A stretch of 64,000 bases of DNA from Leptolyngbya sp. FACHB-321 (GCF_014695975.1 NZ_JACJPI010000012.1:98043-162042); one strand, 5' to 3'. Positions 25,919 through 36,600 are shown, numbered from the stretch's first letter. A program made the numbers and translations. The notes: a model not told the origin generated them from the letters alone.

Positions 25919-27997
25919 ATGATGCATACCTTCGGGAATTTTTTAGCGGCTAGTTCTCCCTCGCTGCGATCGCTCTTCGCACCCTTTCTGCCCTCTGAGC
26001 CAGTGAGCGATCCACTGACAATTTTCCTGGTCATCATGACAATCATGCTGGTGGCTCCACTGCTGTTTGAGCGGATTCGGCTACCGGGCATTGTCGGCTT
26101 GATTCTAGCAGGCGTAATTGTGGGACCACACGGCTTCGGCTTTTTGGAACGAGACACCACGATCGTCCTTTTGGGTACGGTAGGGCTACTCTTTCTCATG
26201 TTTATGGCAGGGTTAGAAACTAGCCTGGACGACCTGAAATTTAACGCTAAGAAAGCAATAATTTTCGGCTTAGCAACCTTTGCAGTGCCAATGGCAATGG
26301 GGATTGTAGCCATGCGGCTGTTGGGATATCCCATGCTGGCATCTGTGCTAGTGGCATCATGCTTTGCCTCTCATACGCTACTGGCGCTGCCGATCGCTAG
26401 CAAACTGGGCATTATGCGATCGCAATCGGTCACCGTTACGCTAGGTGGCACCCTGATTACCAATGTTTTGGCATTACTGGTGCTGGCAGTTGTCGTCAAA
26501 GCCCAGCAGGGGAATCTCACGCTAAGTTTCTGGCTTTTCTTGCTTCCTTCCCTTGGTCTCTACACCTTCGCCACCTTATGGGGTGTCCCCAGACTAGGAC
26601 GCTGGTTTTTCCGCCGCTTTGGGCATGACGAAGGAGCCGAATTTACCTTTGTGGTTGCCACCCTCTTTGTCGTCTCATACTTCGCCAAACTGATCGAGAT
26701 TGAACCGATCATTGGTGCCTTTTTAGCAGGAATCGCGATTACTCAATTGATTCCGCAACTGAGCCCCCTAATGAATCGCATTCAGTTTATTGGCAATACG
26801 CTCTTTGTACCGTTTTTCTTGATTTCAGTTGGGATGCTGGTCAATCCGCTGATTTTGTTTCAAGAGCCACGATCGCTGCTGGTGTCTGCGGTCATGGTAG
26901 GGGTGGCGATCGTAGCAAAGTTTGTGCCTGCTTGGGGTGCCAGCAAACTATTCAAATTTGATTTCTCCAACATGATGGTGATTTTTGGGCTATCGGTTGC
27001 GCAGGCAGCATCAACGCTGGCAGCCATTACAGTTGCCTTCAACATTAAGCTGGTCGATCAACTGACGGTCAACGGTACGATCGCCATGATTTTAGTGACC
27101 TGCGTTGCTTCTCCCTGGATCACAGCACGCTGGGGAGAGGGCATGAAAGATAGCAGCCCAAAGGCACAACAAGCACAAGCAAGCGCTTTGTCCCAAGCAA
27201 CGCCTCAATATCGTATTTTGGTGCCAGTGGCAAACCCCAGCACCGAAGACAATCTGCTGCAACTAGCGTTGATTTTGGCAAAAAGTACAGGCGGCACCTT
27301 GTTACCGCTCCATGTGTTATCAGATGCACATGCACCCGTCACTACTGAAGCAAAACTGCAACAAGAGCGCTTGTTAGCTGCTGCCGAGACGATCGCCCAC
27401 GCCGCAGTGACAGATGTAGAGCCGATCGGCCGTGTGGATGATGCGATTGACAAGGGCATTTTACGAACGGCTCAAGAGCGCAACGCTACTCTGCTAATCT
27501 GTGGCTGGAAAGGCTATTCAACCTATCGGGATAATTTCTTTGGCAGCGTGATTGACAATGTTGCTCGTCGCACGTTGGTCCCTATGCTTATTACCCGCTT
27601 TCCACAGCCAATTCAGTCCACCCAGCGAATCTTTCTGGCGATCGCGGATGCAGAAGCAACAACGGTTAGTTTTCAACAAACGTTGGTTCTCACACGCACA
27701 CTTGCAACCGAATTGAAAGCGTCCTTAAAGGTTTTGCAGCTTTTTTCTAATCCCCGTTCAGCAAATGCCGCTTATGCAATTCCTGGTCTCAGTGAAGACG
27801 TGCCAGTGCAAAAGATACGTGGCAACTTCGCGAATCAGGTTGCCCAGCTTCTAGAGAGAGATGATTTGCTGGTCATCATGCACAATGCCCGTCCCAAACG
27901 TTTAAATGAACCGACGCTTGGAGTAGAACCAGAGGCAATCGCCCGCCAGCATCCCGAGCTTTCCATCATCATTGCCCACTTTCCTCGTCTAGTGTAA
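25919..27997 (+). CDS. CPA2-family cation/proton antiporter with USP-like tail
   Basis: A 692-residue transporter. Residues about 30-410 hold twelve or so membrane helices of the monovalent cation:proton antiporter-2 family: LPGIVGLILAGVIVGPHGFG, VGLLFLMFMAGLETSLDDLK, HTLLALPIASKLG and PIIGAFLAGIAI. Residues about 430-690 are two universal stress protein-like halves (YRILVPVANPSTEDNLLQLAL and later STQRIFLAIADAEATT), cytosolic and probably nucleotide-binding, regulating transport. The substrate may be Na+ or K+; the classic acidic ion-binding pair is not evident (ASH at that position). Two adjacent ATGs at 25919 and 25922 are equivalent. The N-terminal 30 residues are not membrane-spanning. 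Confidence 0.9.
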   Translation: MMHTFGNFLAASSPSLRSLFAPFLPSEPVSDPLTIFLVIMTIMLVAPLLFERIRLPGIVGLILAGVIVGPHGFGFLERDTTIVLLGTVGLLFLMFMAGLETSLDDLKFNAKKAIIFGLATFAVPMAMGIVAMRLLGYPMLASVLVASCFASHTLLALPIASKLGIMRSQSVTVTLGGTLITNVLALLVLAVVVKAQQGNLTLSFWLFLLPSLGLYTFATLWGVPRLGRWFFRRFGHDEGAEFTFVVATLFVVSYFAKLIEIEPIIGAFLAGIAITQLIPQLSPLMNRIQFIGNTLFVPFFLISVGMLVNPLILFQEPRSLLVSAVMVGVAIVAKFVPAWGASKLFKFDFSNMMVIFGLSVAQAASTLAAITVAFNIKLVDQLTVNGTIAMILVTCVASPWITARWGEGMKDSSPKAQQAQASALSQATPQYRILVPVANPSTEDNLLQLALILAKSTGGTLLPLHVLSDAHAPVTTEAKLQQERLLAAAETIAHAAVTDVEPIGRVDDAIDKGILRTAQERNATLLICGWKGYSTYRDNFFGSVIDNVARRTLVPMLITRFPQPIQSTQRIFLAIADAEATTVSFQQTLVLTRTLATELKASLKVLQLFSNPRSANAAYAIPGLSEDVPVQKIRGNFANQVAQLLERDDLLVIMHNARPKRLNEPTLGVEPEAIARQHPELSIIIAHFPRLV

Positions 27998-28399
27998 AGT
28001 TCTCATCCCCTCATGGCTTAGTCTGTCATGCGATTGCTAATTGATTTACGCACAGTTTCAAAGGCAGTTTTAGTTTCTGAGCGAGCGCTGCCTCTACCTG
28101 ACTAACTTGAATCACTGAAAGCTCGTATGCTTCTTGGGAAGGGAGGGGACAAAAGCCATTTAGCCCTTTGGCATCGAGTATGATAACAACCGATAGCGAT
28201 CGCTGAGGGCTAAGCACTAATTTTGTGTTTTTTACCGTCACTGGCGGCAATCTTAAAGCAGCCTAGTACAGCAATGCTGCGCCTCTAGAGAATGTGTGGC
28301 GTTCTTAATTCAAATTGATATAAAAGCCTCATTCCCCGCTCATTCTGCTACTTTTGAGCAAGCGATTTCTGCACGCATTGCCACCGGAGATTTTTTACG
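27998..28399. other. Region between antiporter and amidase genes
   Basis: About 400 bases. The first half holds a doubtful 74-codon minus-strand ORF (listed separately). The second half is probably the promoter region of the amidase gene at 28400; I see no strong signal. Confidence 0.4.
28026..28250 (-). CDS. Doubtful small protein, TTG start
   Basis: A 74-codon frame that would begin with TTG (or a GTG three codons later). The predicted sequence has alternating strand and helix character (QRSLSVVIILDAKGLNGF, then YELSVIQVSQVEAALAQKLKL) and good hydrophobic periodicity, which is more protein-like than most shadows. There is no ATG and no known family. It may be a real small gene or a remnant. 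Confidence 0.28.
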   Translation of the reverse strand: MPPVTVKNTKLVLSPQRSLSVVIILDAKGLNGFCPLPSQEAYELSVIQVSQVEAALAQKLKLPLKLCVNQLAIA

Positions 28400-29770
28400 A
28401 TGATTCAGGTCACTCAGGCACCACAAAGCCCCGTTCTAGTCCAGCAGCAGTTCACCATTTCTGGTATTGCTTCACCCACTTATGCGGGTCGAACCCTGGC
28501 GTTGACCGTAGATAATCAATACAACGCGAAGGGTCCAGCGATCGATACAGATGGTAATTGGACGATCGGTTTTCTCTTTCAGCAGGCTGGTAGTCGCCGT
28601 TTGAAGATTGCGATCGACAGTGAAAGTGCTGAAGTTGTCGTGCAGGTTGTCACAACACCTCCGCCGCCAGCCAATCGGTTGCGTTTTATTACTGTACCCC
28701 AGCCCATTACGGTCGGTCAGACGTTTGTCTTTACTGGTGAAGCAGACGGCTATGCCAATGACGCTCAACTGTTGCTACGTGCTGACCAAAAATATGAGCT
28801 AGCCCGTCCTACGGTACAAGTTGGGAAATGGCAGGCAGTTGTCGGTTTTAACCAGGCAGGTAGCCGCTTGCTCGAAATTATTGGGGCAGGGCAGGATCGG
28901 GCACAAGTTACTATCACCGTTACAGGTACGACCCCACCCCGATCGCCTCGAGTTAGCTTTACTAACCTGCCGCAGGGCGTTAGAACTGAACAAGTAATCG
29001 TCTTACAGGGTAATGCTGCGGGCTACAGCGATGGCGCAGAGTTAGTGCTGAGGGCGGATCAGCGAACGGAGCTAGCGCGTCCGAAGGTGCAGGCAGGACA
29101 ATGGCAGACAACAGTTCTCTTCCATCAGTCAGGCAAGCGCTTGATTGAAATTATTGGCTCTGAACAAGACCGTGCCCAAATTACGCTAGATGTACAGGCT
29201 GCGCCATCCTCACTGCAACTCTTTCCACGTACTGCCTGGACAACGCAGGCAACACCAACCTCGCTGCCAGATCTTCAGCCACAACGCATCACACTGCACC
29301 ATACGACCTTTACAGCCCTTGCTGTAAATGCGTCGCAAGCGCAAGAAGTTGCCCGTATGCAGTCTCTTTGGAGTAGCAACGTTAACGGCAACGGCTGGAG
29401 TGATCTCGGCTACCACTACATCATCATGCCCAGTGGTCGAATCTATGTCGGGCGATCAGAGCGGAAGCGTGGTGCCCACGATGTGATTAACGATGGTCTG
29501 GGAATAGCTTTTGATGGTTTATATACAACCGCAACAATCACAAATCAGCAATTTCAGTCTGCGATCGCCCTTTGCACCCAACTTTGTCAACGCTATGGCT
29601 TCAAAGATCCCGTGACTCCCGTACCCACACCAACGGCTGACTTTGGCACTCGTAACATCCCCCTAATCTGCGGTCATCGTGATCGGGTTGCAACTGCCTG
29701 CCCTGGGTCAGAAGGTGGGAGGACAGTTCGACTGGCAGAAATCCGTCAAACAGTCAAAACAAAACTGTAG
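28400..29770 (+). CDS. PGRP/amidase_2 N-acetylmuramoyl-L-alanine amidase with three beta-repeats
   Basis: A 456-residue protein. Residues 1-270 are three repeats of about 85-95 residues, each with a beta-sandwich look; the second and third share YANDAQLLLRADQKYELARP and YSDGAELVLRADQRTELARP patterns. Residues about 280-456 form a peptidoglycan-recognition/amidase_2 domain: ITLHHTTF (first Zn His), GYHYIIMPSGRIYVGR, AHDVINDGLGIAFDGLY and LICGHRDRVATACPGS (final Zn His and Cys). It should cut the amide between MurNAc and the stem peptide. No signal peptide is seen, so how it reaches the wall is unclear. The N-terminal repeats may bind cell wall or surface polymers. Confidence 0.85.
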   Translation: MIQVTQAPQSPVLVQQQFTISGIASPTYAGRTLALTVDNQYNAKGPAIDTDGNWTIGFLFQQAGSRRLKIAIDSESAEVVVQVVTTPPPPANRLRFITVPQPITVGQTFVFTGEADGYANDAQLLLRADQKYELARPTVQVGKWQAVVGFNQAGSRLLEIIGAGQDRAQVTITVTGTTPPRSPRVSFTNLPQGVRTEQVIVLQGNAAGYSDGAELVLRADQRTELARPKVQAGQWQTTVLFHQSGKRLIEIIGSEQDRAQITLDVQAAPSSLQLFPRTAWTTQATPTSLPDLQPQRITLHHTTFTALAVNASQAQEVARMQSLWSSNVNGNGWSDLGYHYIIMPSGRIYVGRSERKRGAHDVINDGLGIAFDGLYTTATITNQQFQSAIALCTQLCQRYGFKDPVTPVPTPTADFGTRNIPLICGHRDRVATACPGSEGGRTVRLAEIRQTVKTKL

Positions 29771-29941
29771 GCACATAGTCATGTACCTACAGTGCAAATA
29801 ATTTAATGTCAATATACTAGGTTTGCCCTTGCTCTCATCCAAGTTCAAGACTTAAGCAATGTGTACCACAGTCGAAGAAGAAGCTCTGATCCCTATCTTC
29901 TTTCAAAAAAGCTAAGGATGAAATAGTCAGTTGTTGCTATC

Positions 29942-29976
29942 AGCATGGCTCTAAAGCTTGAGTTCAGAGCCATGCT
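29942..29976 (-). terminator. 11-bp perfect hairpin after acidic small gene
   Basis: AGCATGGCTCT (29942-29952) and AGAGCCATGCT (29966-29976) form an exact inverted repeat with a 13-base loop, lying 12 bases beyond the stop of the minus-strand gene at 29989. There is no clear T-run, so termination is likely but not certain. Confidence 0.6.
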
Positions 29977-29988
29977 AATCAACAAAGG

Positions 29989-30282
29989 CTAAACAATACC
30001 AGGACCTTTACGTGATGGTTCTTCGGTGGTTTCTTCTTCTTTTCTCGCGTCACCCGGAGTTTCGTAATACATTTCGGGTTCAACAGCATAGTTGTTCAGC
30101 AAACCTTCTTTATCAACCGTGTAGCCGCCTTCTGTATGCACGCTCTCAGAGTTGTCTTCGGTCGGATGCGTCTTGAAGTTCTCGCCTTCTCTTTCCTTAC
30201 GAGCCGCCGTTTCCGCCGGAATAATACCTCTATCGTAAGAATCTTCTTCTACTCGAGCAGACGTATCTTTAGCGTTACCCAT
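29989..30282 (-). CDS. Small, charged, disordered cyanobacterial protein
   Basis: A 97-residue, highly charged and mostly disordered protein (many Glu, Asp, Lys, Thr) with no membrane segment. Stretches such as DRGIIPAETAARKEREGENF, HTEGGYTVDKEGLLNNYAVEPEMYYETPG and a C-terminal PSRKGPGIV are seen. A strong AAAAGGAG lies just before its ATG, which supports it as a real gene. Function unknown; composition recalls stress-induced hydrophilic proteins, as inference. Confidence 0.75.
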   Translation of the reverse strand: MGNAKDTSARVEEDSYDRGIIPAETAARKEREGENFKTHPTEDNSESVHTEGGYTVDKEGLLNNYAVEPEMYYETPGDARKEEETTEEPSRKGPGIV

Positions 30283-30542
30283 AACGGTCTCCTTTTATAT
30301 TAAACAATTGCCCCACTAACATACCGTGCTATAAACGTATACCCTACTACCGTTGGTATTGGATGTGGGCTGCAGAAAGGTGTTTCTTGCGAGAGATGTT
30401 TGGATTAATAGAGGTTTATATCCCTAAACCTGATACCTACGCCTCATGCTTTACCCTGACTGAGTCTGCTGAACTTTATGAAGGCATGGTTGTAATTTAC
30501 GTTTGTGCCGTACGGCTACCGCGATCGTGAAAGATTTCCGCT

Positions 30543-31664
30543 ATGAAAGTTGCCCTTATTCATGACTATTTGCGAGAGTATGGTGAGGCGGAGCGCGTCT
30601 TGCAAGTGCTGCATCAGATGTATCCCAATGCACCTGTGTACACAGCCTTTGTTGACCGCAAGCGTTTAGGCGATGCGATCGCCCTCTTTGATGGTTGGGA
30701 TCTTCGTACTGCACCCTCGCAGCAGCTACCAGGCATTACACGCTATCACCAGCTATGGAAGGCGTTGCTACCCTACTACTGGGAGTCATTGGACTTATCA
30801 GCCTACGACCTGGTGATTTCTTCATCAGGGCAGTATCTCAGCAAATCTGTGTTGACCCGCGCTGAAACACTGCACGTTAGCTACTGCCATACGCCACCAC
30901 GTGATCTTTGGGACGCACCTCAAACGACTGGCGATCGCCACTGGCATCAGCAATGGATGCAGATGCATCTGCGGCAATACGACTTTTATGCCTCTCAGAG
31001 AGTCGATCGTTTTATCACAAACTCTGAAGTGGTGGCGCGGCGCATTCGCAAGTTCTACCGTCGCCCCGCTGCGGTCATTCCCCCACCTGTCAGCATTCAT
31101 GGTCGCGGTGAAGCGGGCAATGACTATTACCTCTATGTTGGAGCTTTAACCCCGCAGCAGCACGTTGATCTAGCGATAGCTGCCTGCACTCAGAGCGATC
31201 GTCCCCTTTGGGTCATTGGCGCTGGCAGTGAGAGGGCAAGGCTTGAGCAGTTGGCTGGGCAACACGTCCGTTTTCTAGGCGATGTACCGGATGAGGCAAT
31301 GGCAGATATTTATGCTCACGCCAAAGCGCTACTCATTCCCTGTCCAACGGCTGACTTTGATTTTGCTGCTGTCAAAGCAATGGGGCATGGCGTTCCCGTG
31401 ATTGCTTCCGCGTTAAGTGGCATCCGCGAGATCATTTTGAATGATCGCACGGGATTGCTGTTCTCTGAATCGACTGTAGAGAGCCTTTGTCGCGCGATCG
31501 CCCAATTTGAGGGGCGACGGTTTTCGTCTCAAGCGTGTATCGAACGCGCACGCGAATTTGCCGAACCTGTCTTTATTTCTAAGCTGGAGTGGTTTATTGC
31601 TCAGGCGATCGACGAGCACAAAGCGCCGCTAGTCCAAGAATCGTTTTCTACATCAGCCATCTAG
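30543..31664 (+). CDS. Group 4 glycosyltransferase (GT-B), divergent active site
   Basis: A 373-residue GT-B protein of the family GT4/WbaZ type. It begins MKVALIHDYLREYGEAERVLQVLHQMYPNAPVYTAF and has LHVSYCHTPPRDLWD, VDRFITNSEVVARRIRKFY, DYYLYVGALTPQQHVDLAIAA, GAGSERARLEQLA and the C-terminal Rossmann segment. In GT4 the EX7E motif normally reads EDFGI..VEAM; here it is ADFDFAAVKAM, so both Glu positions are lost (Ala and Lys). Activity may be altered or absent. In other GT4 enzymes the family transfers sugars to lipid- or polysaccharide-linked acceptors. No other sugar genes are adjacent. It is convergent with the diguanylate cyclase gene (48-base gap). Confidence 0.85.
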   Translation: MKVALIHDYLREYGEAERVLQVLHQMYPNAPVYTAFVDRKRLGDAIALFDGWDLRTAPSQQLPGITRYHQLWKALLPYYWESLDLSAYDLVISSSGQYLSKSVLTRAETLHVSYCHTPPRDLWDAPQTTGDRHWHQQWMQMHLRQYDFYASQRVDRFITNSEVVARRIRKFYRRPAAVIPPPVSIHGRGEAGNDYYLYVGALTPQQHVDLAIAACTQSDRPLWVIGAGSERARLEQLAGQHVRFLGDVPDEAMADIYAHAKALLIPCPTADFDFAAVKAMGHGVPVIASALSGIREIILNDRTGLLFSESTVESLCRAIAQFEGRRFSSQACIERAREFAEPVFISKLEWFIAQAIDEHKAPLVQESFSTSAI

Positions 31665-31712
31665 CGTTTAAGCAACAGAACGGGTGCCAATTTAACTTTT
31701 AGGCTTGCTGAC

Positions 31713-33161
31713 CTAAGTTGTTTCAGTCCAAATTCTGTAGGTGCTACGTCCGCCTGCTTTCGCCTGATAAAGTGCCTGGTCGGCTGCTTGGATCAGGCTT
31801 TGAGGGGTTGTATCCTGGTTAGGAACTAGGCTGGCAATACCCAAACTGAGAGTAACGTGAGCGGCAACACCAGAAGCCTCATGCGGCAGATGAATTTGTT
31901 GCAACTGGTGCAGCAGTCGTTGAGCAATAGTTGCTGCACCAGTCTGAGGCGTGTTGGGTAAAAGGATGGCAAATTCCTCGCCGCCATAGCGGGCTGCTAG
32001 ATCAGTAGAACGCCGTATAGACTCTTGCAGCACCTGAGCGACTTGAGCCAAGCAGCGATCGCCTGCGAGATGACCGTACGTATCGTTGTAGCGCTTAAAG
32101 AAATCGATATCACACAAAATGAGGGATAGCGGCTGTTGTGACCGTGTCAAGCGTTGCCACTCACTTTGAAGAGACGCATCAAAGTGGTGGCGGTTAGCGA
32201 TCTGGGTCAAACTATCTGTGGTTGCCAATCGTGTCAGCGCTTCATTCGCTGTCTGCAATTGTTGGTAAAGTTCAGCCTGCTGAATGGCGATCGCCAACTG
32301 ATCGGCAATGGTTTGAAGCAACACCACTTCCCATTCTTGCCAGGAAGAGCTAACTGCATCCCTGACCAGCCCCAAGCTCCCCCAAACATCGGCACTCACT
32401 CGCAACGGCACCAGCAGCGCTGACGCTGGAAACATCTGTGTCAGGCTGGGACACTGCCTTTCACCATAGCGTGTGTCTAGAAGGCAACCATCCTCCCAGT
32501 GTTCTAAGGGGGTAGCGCAGGCAGCACCAGCACTCAAACTTGGCTTCATCGCTTGAGTTAACGTGACGGTTTGACAGTAGCTGGCAACCGTGACCCAACA
32601 CTGCCGTTCGGGGCGATACTGCACCACTTTGACCAGCGGCACTTGCAGAAGTACGGCAATTTCCTTCGCTGCCACAGCAAAAATCGTCTCTAAGTCAAGC
32701 GAGTGGCGCATCGACTGCACAATCTGATTGCGGGCGTGTTCTCGTTGCGCCTGCTGCTTCACCTGCTGATACAGTCGGTTTTGACGAATGGCATAACGCA
32801 GGGTGCGCTCCAGACTGGCGGTGCTAATGTCATCTTTAGACAGGAACTCCGTTGCGCCTAGCTGCATGGCTTTTAGATCGAGCTGACGATCGGCAGCGGA
32901 GCCAGTCAGAAAAATAATGGGAGCCTGACAGCCATTGCTCAGTGCCTGCTGCAAAATTTCTAAGCCTGTGTGAGCGCCCAAGTGATAGTCAAGTAAGTAA
33001 ACATCGTGAGACTGACACGCCATCGCTGTGAGAGCCGAATCATAGTCTGACACCCACTCCAGCTCAAAGTGAGGGGTTTGGACATCTGCTAAAAAATCAC
33101 GAGTGACGCAGTAGTCATCCTCGTTATCTTCTACCAAAAGTACTCGATAGCTGTTGTCCAT
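31713..33161 (-). CDS. REC-GAF-GGDEF diguanylate cyclase
   Basis: A 482-residue response-regulator enzyme. Residues 1-125 are a receiver domain with its acceptor Asp in HDVYLLDYHLG and Lys in EFLSKDD. Residues about 140-300 form a GAF domain (SLDLETIFAVAAKEIAVLLQ to QLAIAIQQAELY). Residues about 310-480 are the GGDEF domain: TDSLTQIANRHHFD, LSLILCDIDFFKRYNDTYGH and the active-site loop RYGGEEFAIL, so cyclic-di-GMP synthesis is expected. It ends the operon with a PAS kinase and a lone receiver, 57 bases after the receiver gene. Phosphorylation of REC would be the likely control. Confidence 0.93.
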   Translation of the reverse strand: MDNSYRVLLVEDNEDDYCVTRDFLADVQTPHFELEWVSDYDSALTAMACQSHDVYLLDYHLGAHTGLEILQQALSNGCQAPIIFLTGSAADRQLDLKAMQLGATEFLSKDDISTASLERTLRYAIRQNRLYQQVKQQAQREHARNQIVQSMRHSLDLETIFAVAAKEIAVLLQVPLVKVVQYRPERQCWVTVASYCQTVTLTQAMKPSLSAGAACATPLEHWEDGCLLDTRYGERQCPSLTQMFPASALLVPLRVSADVWGSLGLVRDAVSSSWQEWEVVLLQTIADQLAIAIQQAELYQQLQTANEALTRLATTDSLTQIANRHHFDASLQSEWQRLTRSQQPLSLILCDIDFFKRYNDTYGHLAGDRCLAQVAQVLQESIRRSTDLAARYGGEEFAILLPNTPQTGAATIAQRLLHQLQQIHLPHEASGVAAHVTLSLGIASLVPNQDTTPQSLIQAADQALYQAKAGGRSTYRIWTETT

Positions 33162-33218
33162 AGTGTCCCTCTGAATGCCATGCCACCGATTTGAGAATTG
33201 CGAGTTCTAATGCAAGTC

Positions 33219-33659
33219 CTAAGATGGCAGGCGCATTGTTATAAACCAATAGTGATAAAGGGTCTGTGTCATTTGTAGCAGGTCTTCAAACGATTCGGGC
33301 TTGGTGGTACAGGCATTGGCTCCTAAGTCGTAGCTGCGCTCAATATCTGATCGTGCCGTTGAAGTAGTGAATACCACAACCGGAATTCTGCGGAGGATGG
33401 GATCAGTCTTAATCTCCTGAAGGACTTCATAGCCATTCTTACGCGGCATCCTAAGATCAAGCAAGATCAAATGTGGTTGGGGCGTCATTTCTACGTCCAC
33501 ATATTTTCCTTGATGGCGAAGAAATTGGATTAAGGCTTCGCCATCTTCAACTAGAAATAGATCGACCACTGCTGTTTCTTCCCAAGCCGCTTGAAGTAAG
33601 AGGCGATCGTCAGGGTTATCGTCAGCGGCAACAAGAACAAACCGTTTTGAGGGGGTCAT
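33219..33659 (-). CDS. Single-domain (CheY/Rcp1-like) response regulator
   Basis: A 146-residue receiver domain without an output domain. DDNPDDRLLLQAAWEE (acidic pocket), LILLDLRMPRKNGYEVLQEI (acceptor Asp), IPVVVFTTS (Thr/Ser) and ACTTKPESFEDLL (Lys) are all present. It is like Rcp1, which serves cyanobacterial phytochrome kinases. It lies 16 bases after the PAS kinase stop and before the diguanylate cyclase, so it probably receives phosphate from that kinase and may shuttle it. Confidence 0.93.
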   Translation of the reverse strand: MTPSKRFVLVAADDNPDDRLLLQAAWEETAVVDLFLVEDGEALIQFLRHQGKYVDVEMTPQPHLILLDLRMPRKNGYEVLQEIKTDPILRRIPVVVFTTSTARSDIERSYDLGANACTTKPESFEDLLQMTQTLYHYWFITMRLPS

Positions 33660-33675
33660 ATAAAAGACAGTGTGC

Positions 33676-36600
33676 TTAAACCATTGGCAGCGTGACGATG
33701 AAGGTTGATCCGTGCCCTACAACACTTTGAGCAACAATACTGCCACCGTGACGTTCGACAATCTTGCGGCAAAGGGCAAGCCCCATCCCAGTGCCTTCAA
33801 ACTCATTGCGCCCATGCAAGCGTTCAAACGCACCAAAAATGCGATCGCGGTATTGCTCCTCAAACCCAATCCCATTGTCTTCTATTAGAAGTTGGTAGGT
33901 GCGATCGCGTTCTGTTTGCACTGAATTCAGGCTGTAAATTTTTACCACTGGAGCAGCTTCACCATGAAACTTGAGCGCATTGCTAATCAAATTTTGCAAC
34001 AGTTGCGTTAGCTGCGTTGAGTCTCCCTGCACAGTCGGTAGCTCACCCACCTCAATACGTCCCCCTGTACGCTGAAATTGCATACCCAGATTGGACATCA
34101 CCTCAGTCACAACTTGAGCCAAAACAACGGGTGCAAAGGGTTTGGCATCAGTTGTGACTCGTGAGAGCGTCAACAAATCATCAATCAGTGTTTGCATTCG
34201 TTGGGTCGCTTTCTGAATCCGGTCTACATAGTCCTGCCCGCGCTCGTCCAACAGCCCTTTGCACTTTGTTTGCAATAAAGAGCAAAAATTGCGAGTGGTA
34301 CGGAGAGGTTCTTTTAAATCATGGGAGGCAATGTAGGCAAAGCTCTGTAATTCCTGGTTGCTCCGCTCTAGTTCGAGCATTAACTGCTTTAGCTCGGTGT
34401 CTGCCTGCCTCGCCTCTGTAACATCACGGGTAGTTACCAGGACTGTTTCGATCGCGCCAGTTCGTCCAAACTCAGGTACAACACGGGCTTGGTAGTGCCT
34501 GAGTTCGTGAGGAGTGGGAAGGCTGAATTCAAATCGATTGACCGTGCCTGTGGCAAATACCTGCTGCGCACAGGCATCCCATAGCTGGAGATACTCCACC
34601 GGAAAGCCTAACGCTTGATGAGTTTTGCCCAAGAAAACATAGGGCGATAAGCCCGTTGCCGATTCCACTGCTGGGCTGACATACACACACCGAAGGTCAC
34701 GATCGAACCGAGAAATGATATCCGGCGAGTTTTCTGCCAGGGTACGGAACTCTTGCTCTCGACGGAACAAGGCTTCTTCAGCCTGACGACGCTCGGTAAT
34801 ATCGATCGCAATCCCTCCGACCAGGCGTTGCCCGGAGCGATCAATCAGGGGAAACTTGTACACCAAAAACTCTCCAATTGTGCCATCCGACCGGGGCGCT
34901 GACTCAACCACTTCAACTGACTGTTGCGTGGTAGCAACGTCTTGAATAGTCTGAATAAATTGTTGGGCGATCGCCGCATCAAAAAGCTCAAAAATGCTTC
35001 TACCAACAATATCGGTAGTTGGCAACGCAAACATCTGACTATAGGTTTGACTAAGAAAAACAAAGCATCCGTCTGTGTCTGTAATCCAAGAAGCGGCTGG
35101 ACTATTGTTCATGAACGCCTGAAAACGGGCTTCACTCTCTCGGAGGGCTAGTTCTGCTTGTTTCAAGTTAGTAACATCAGTAAAGGACGCGACTACCGCA
35201 TAGGGTTGAGCTTCACTAAGATGGAACATCGGTTGCGCGTTAACGGATATCCAGGTGAGCGAACCATTTAGTTTGTACACGCCCATAATGACGTTGGACT
35301 GAGGTTGTCCCGTACGGAGTGCCATCATCGTCGGATGCGTTTCTCCTGGAAAGGGCGACCCATCTTCATGTATGACGCGCCAATGAGAATCAATGGAAGT
35401 TAGCCCCATCATCTGCTCTCTGGACAACCCCAGGATCAATTCTGCACTCGCATTGCAGGTCGTAATTTTGCCGTCTGCCTGTTGCAGTACAATGCCTTCT
35501 GCAACAGAAGCAATCACTGAGCGATAGCGTTTTTCACTCTCCCGCAGAGCTAGTTCTGCCTGTTCGCGTTCTGCTTCAATGCGCTTGCGATCGCTGATAT
35601 CGCTGCCAATGCCAAGAAACCCGGTTAATTGCCCATCTGAGTCATGCAAGGCAGTGACAGAGAGCAGAATGGGAAAGCGGGAACCATCTTTGCGAAGGTA
35701 AGACCACTCACGCACGTCAACGATGCCACGACGGGCTTTTGCCACAAAGACAGAAAACCCTGGTGCCACTGGGCTGCCAAACTCCTGAGAGAGCACTTGA
35801 GCATACTGCGCCACCTCAGTTGGCTCATGGATGAGCGTTAATGGTTCGATGCCAACCACTTCGCTGGCGGCATAGCCGAGCGATCGCTCAGCCGCCGCAT
35901 TGAAAGCAATAATTGTGCCATCGACAGTAGTCGCAATGATCATGTGATTCGCGCCATCCAGAATTGCCTGCTGTAAGGCAGCAAGTTCTTGCAGTCTTTC
36001 CTCAGCAAGGGTGCGGGCAAAGAGTTCACACTGCAAGCGATCGTTTGCTTGGGCTAATTCATGTGTCCGCTCGGCAACCTGACGTTCTAACGAGACGTTT
36101 GCAAACGCTAATCGCTGCTCAGCTGCCTCGAGCTGTTGTTTGATCCGCTGTTGCTGACGTTCTTGCTGATTTAGCAAGTAAGCATTGCGCCAGATGACAC
36201 TGAAAAATGCAGTTGCAATCATGACAATGCGTCCGGCGTACCCAAAGGCAGACTCATACCACCCGAATTGTTCGCCTTGAAAGGTGAGCCAGTTAATGCC
36301 CAGTGGAATGGCGATCGCCCACGGGAGGAGCGATCGCGCCATCACTCCGCCTGCTAGCGGACTAGTGACTATGCCCATTAAGCCCTGGTCTGGACGAGAC
36401 AGTAGCAATCCCATACAAAGACCCATGAACGCCACAGCCGTTGGCGCTGCCATAGCGATGACCTGTGTGATGAGCCTGTAGGTGGGACTAATACCAAACA
36501 AGTGCCCCATGAGCGGCAACAAAGCAATTAAGTAAATGAGATAGCTCAAACTCTGTGCCAGCCAAGCACTCGATCGTGTGTTCTGCCTGAGCAAGCAAAG

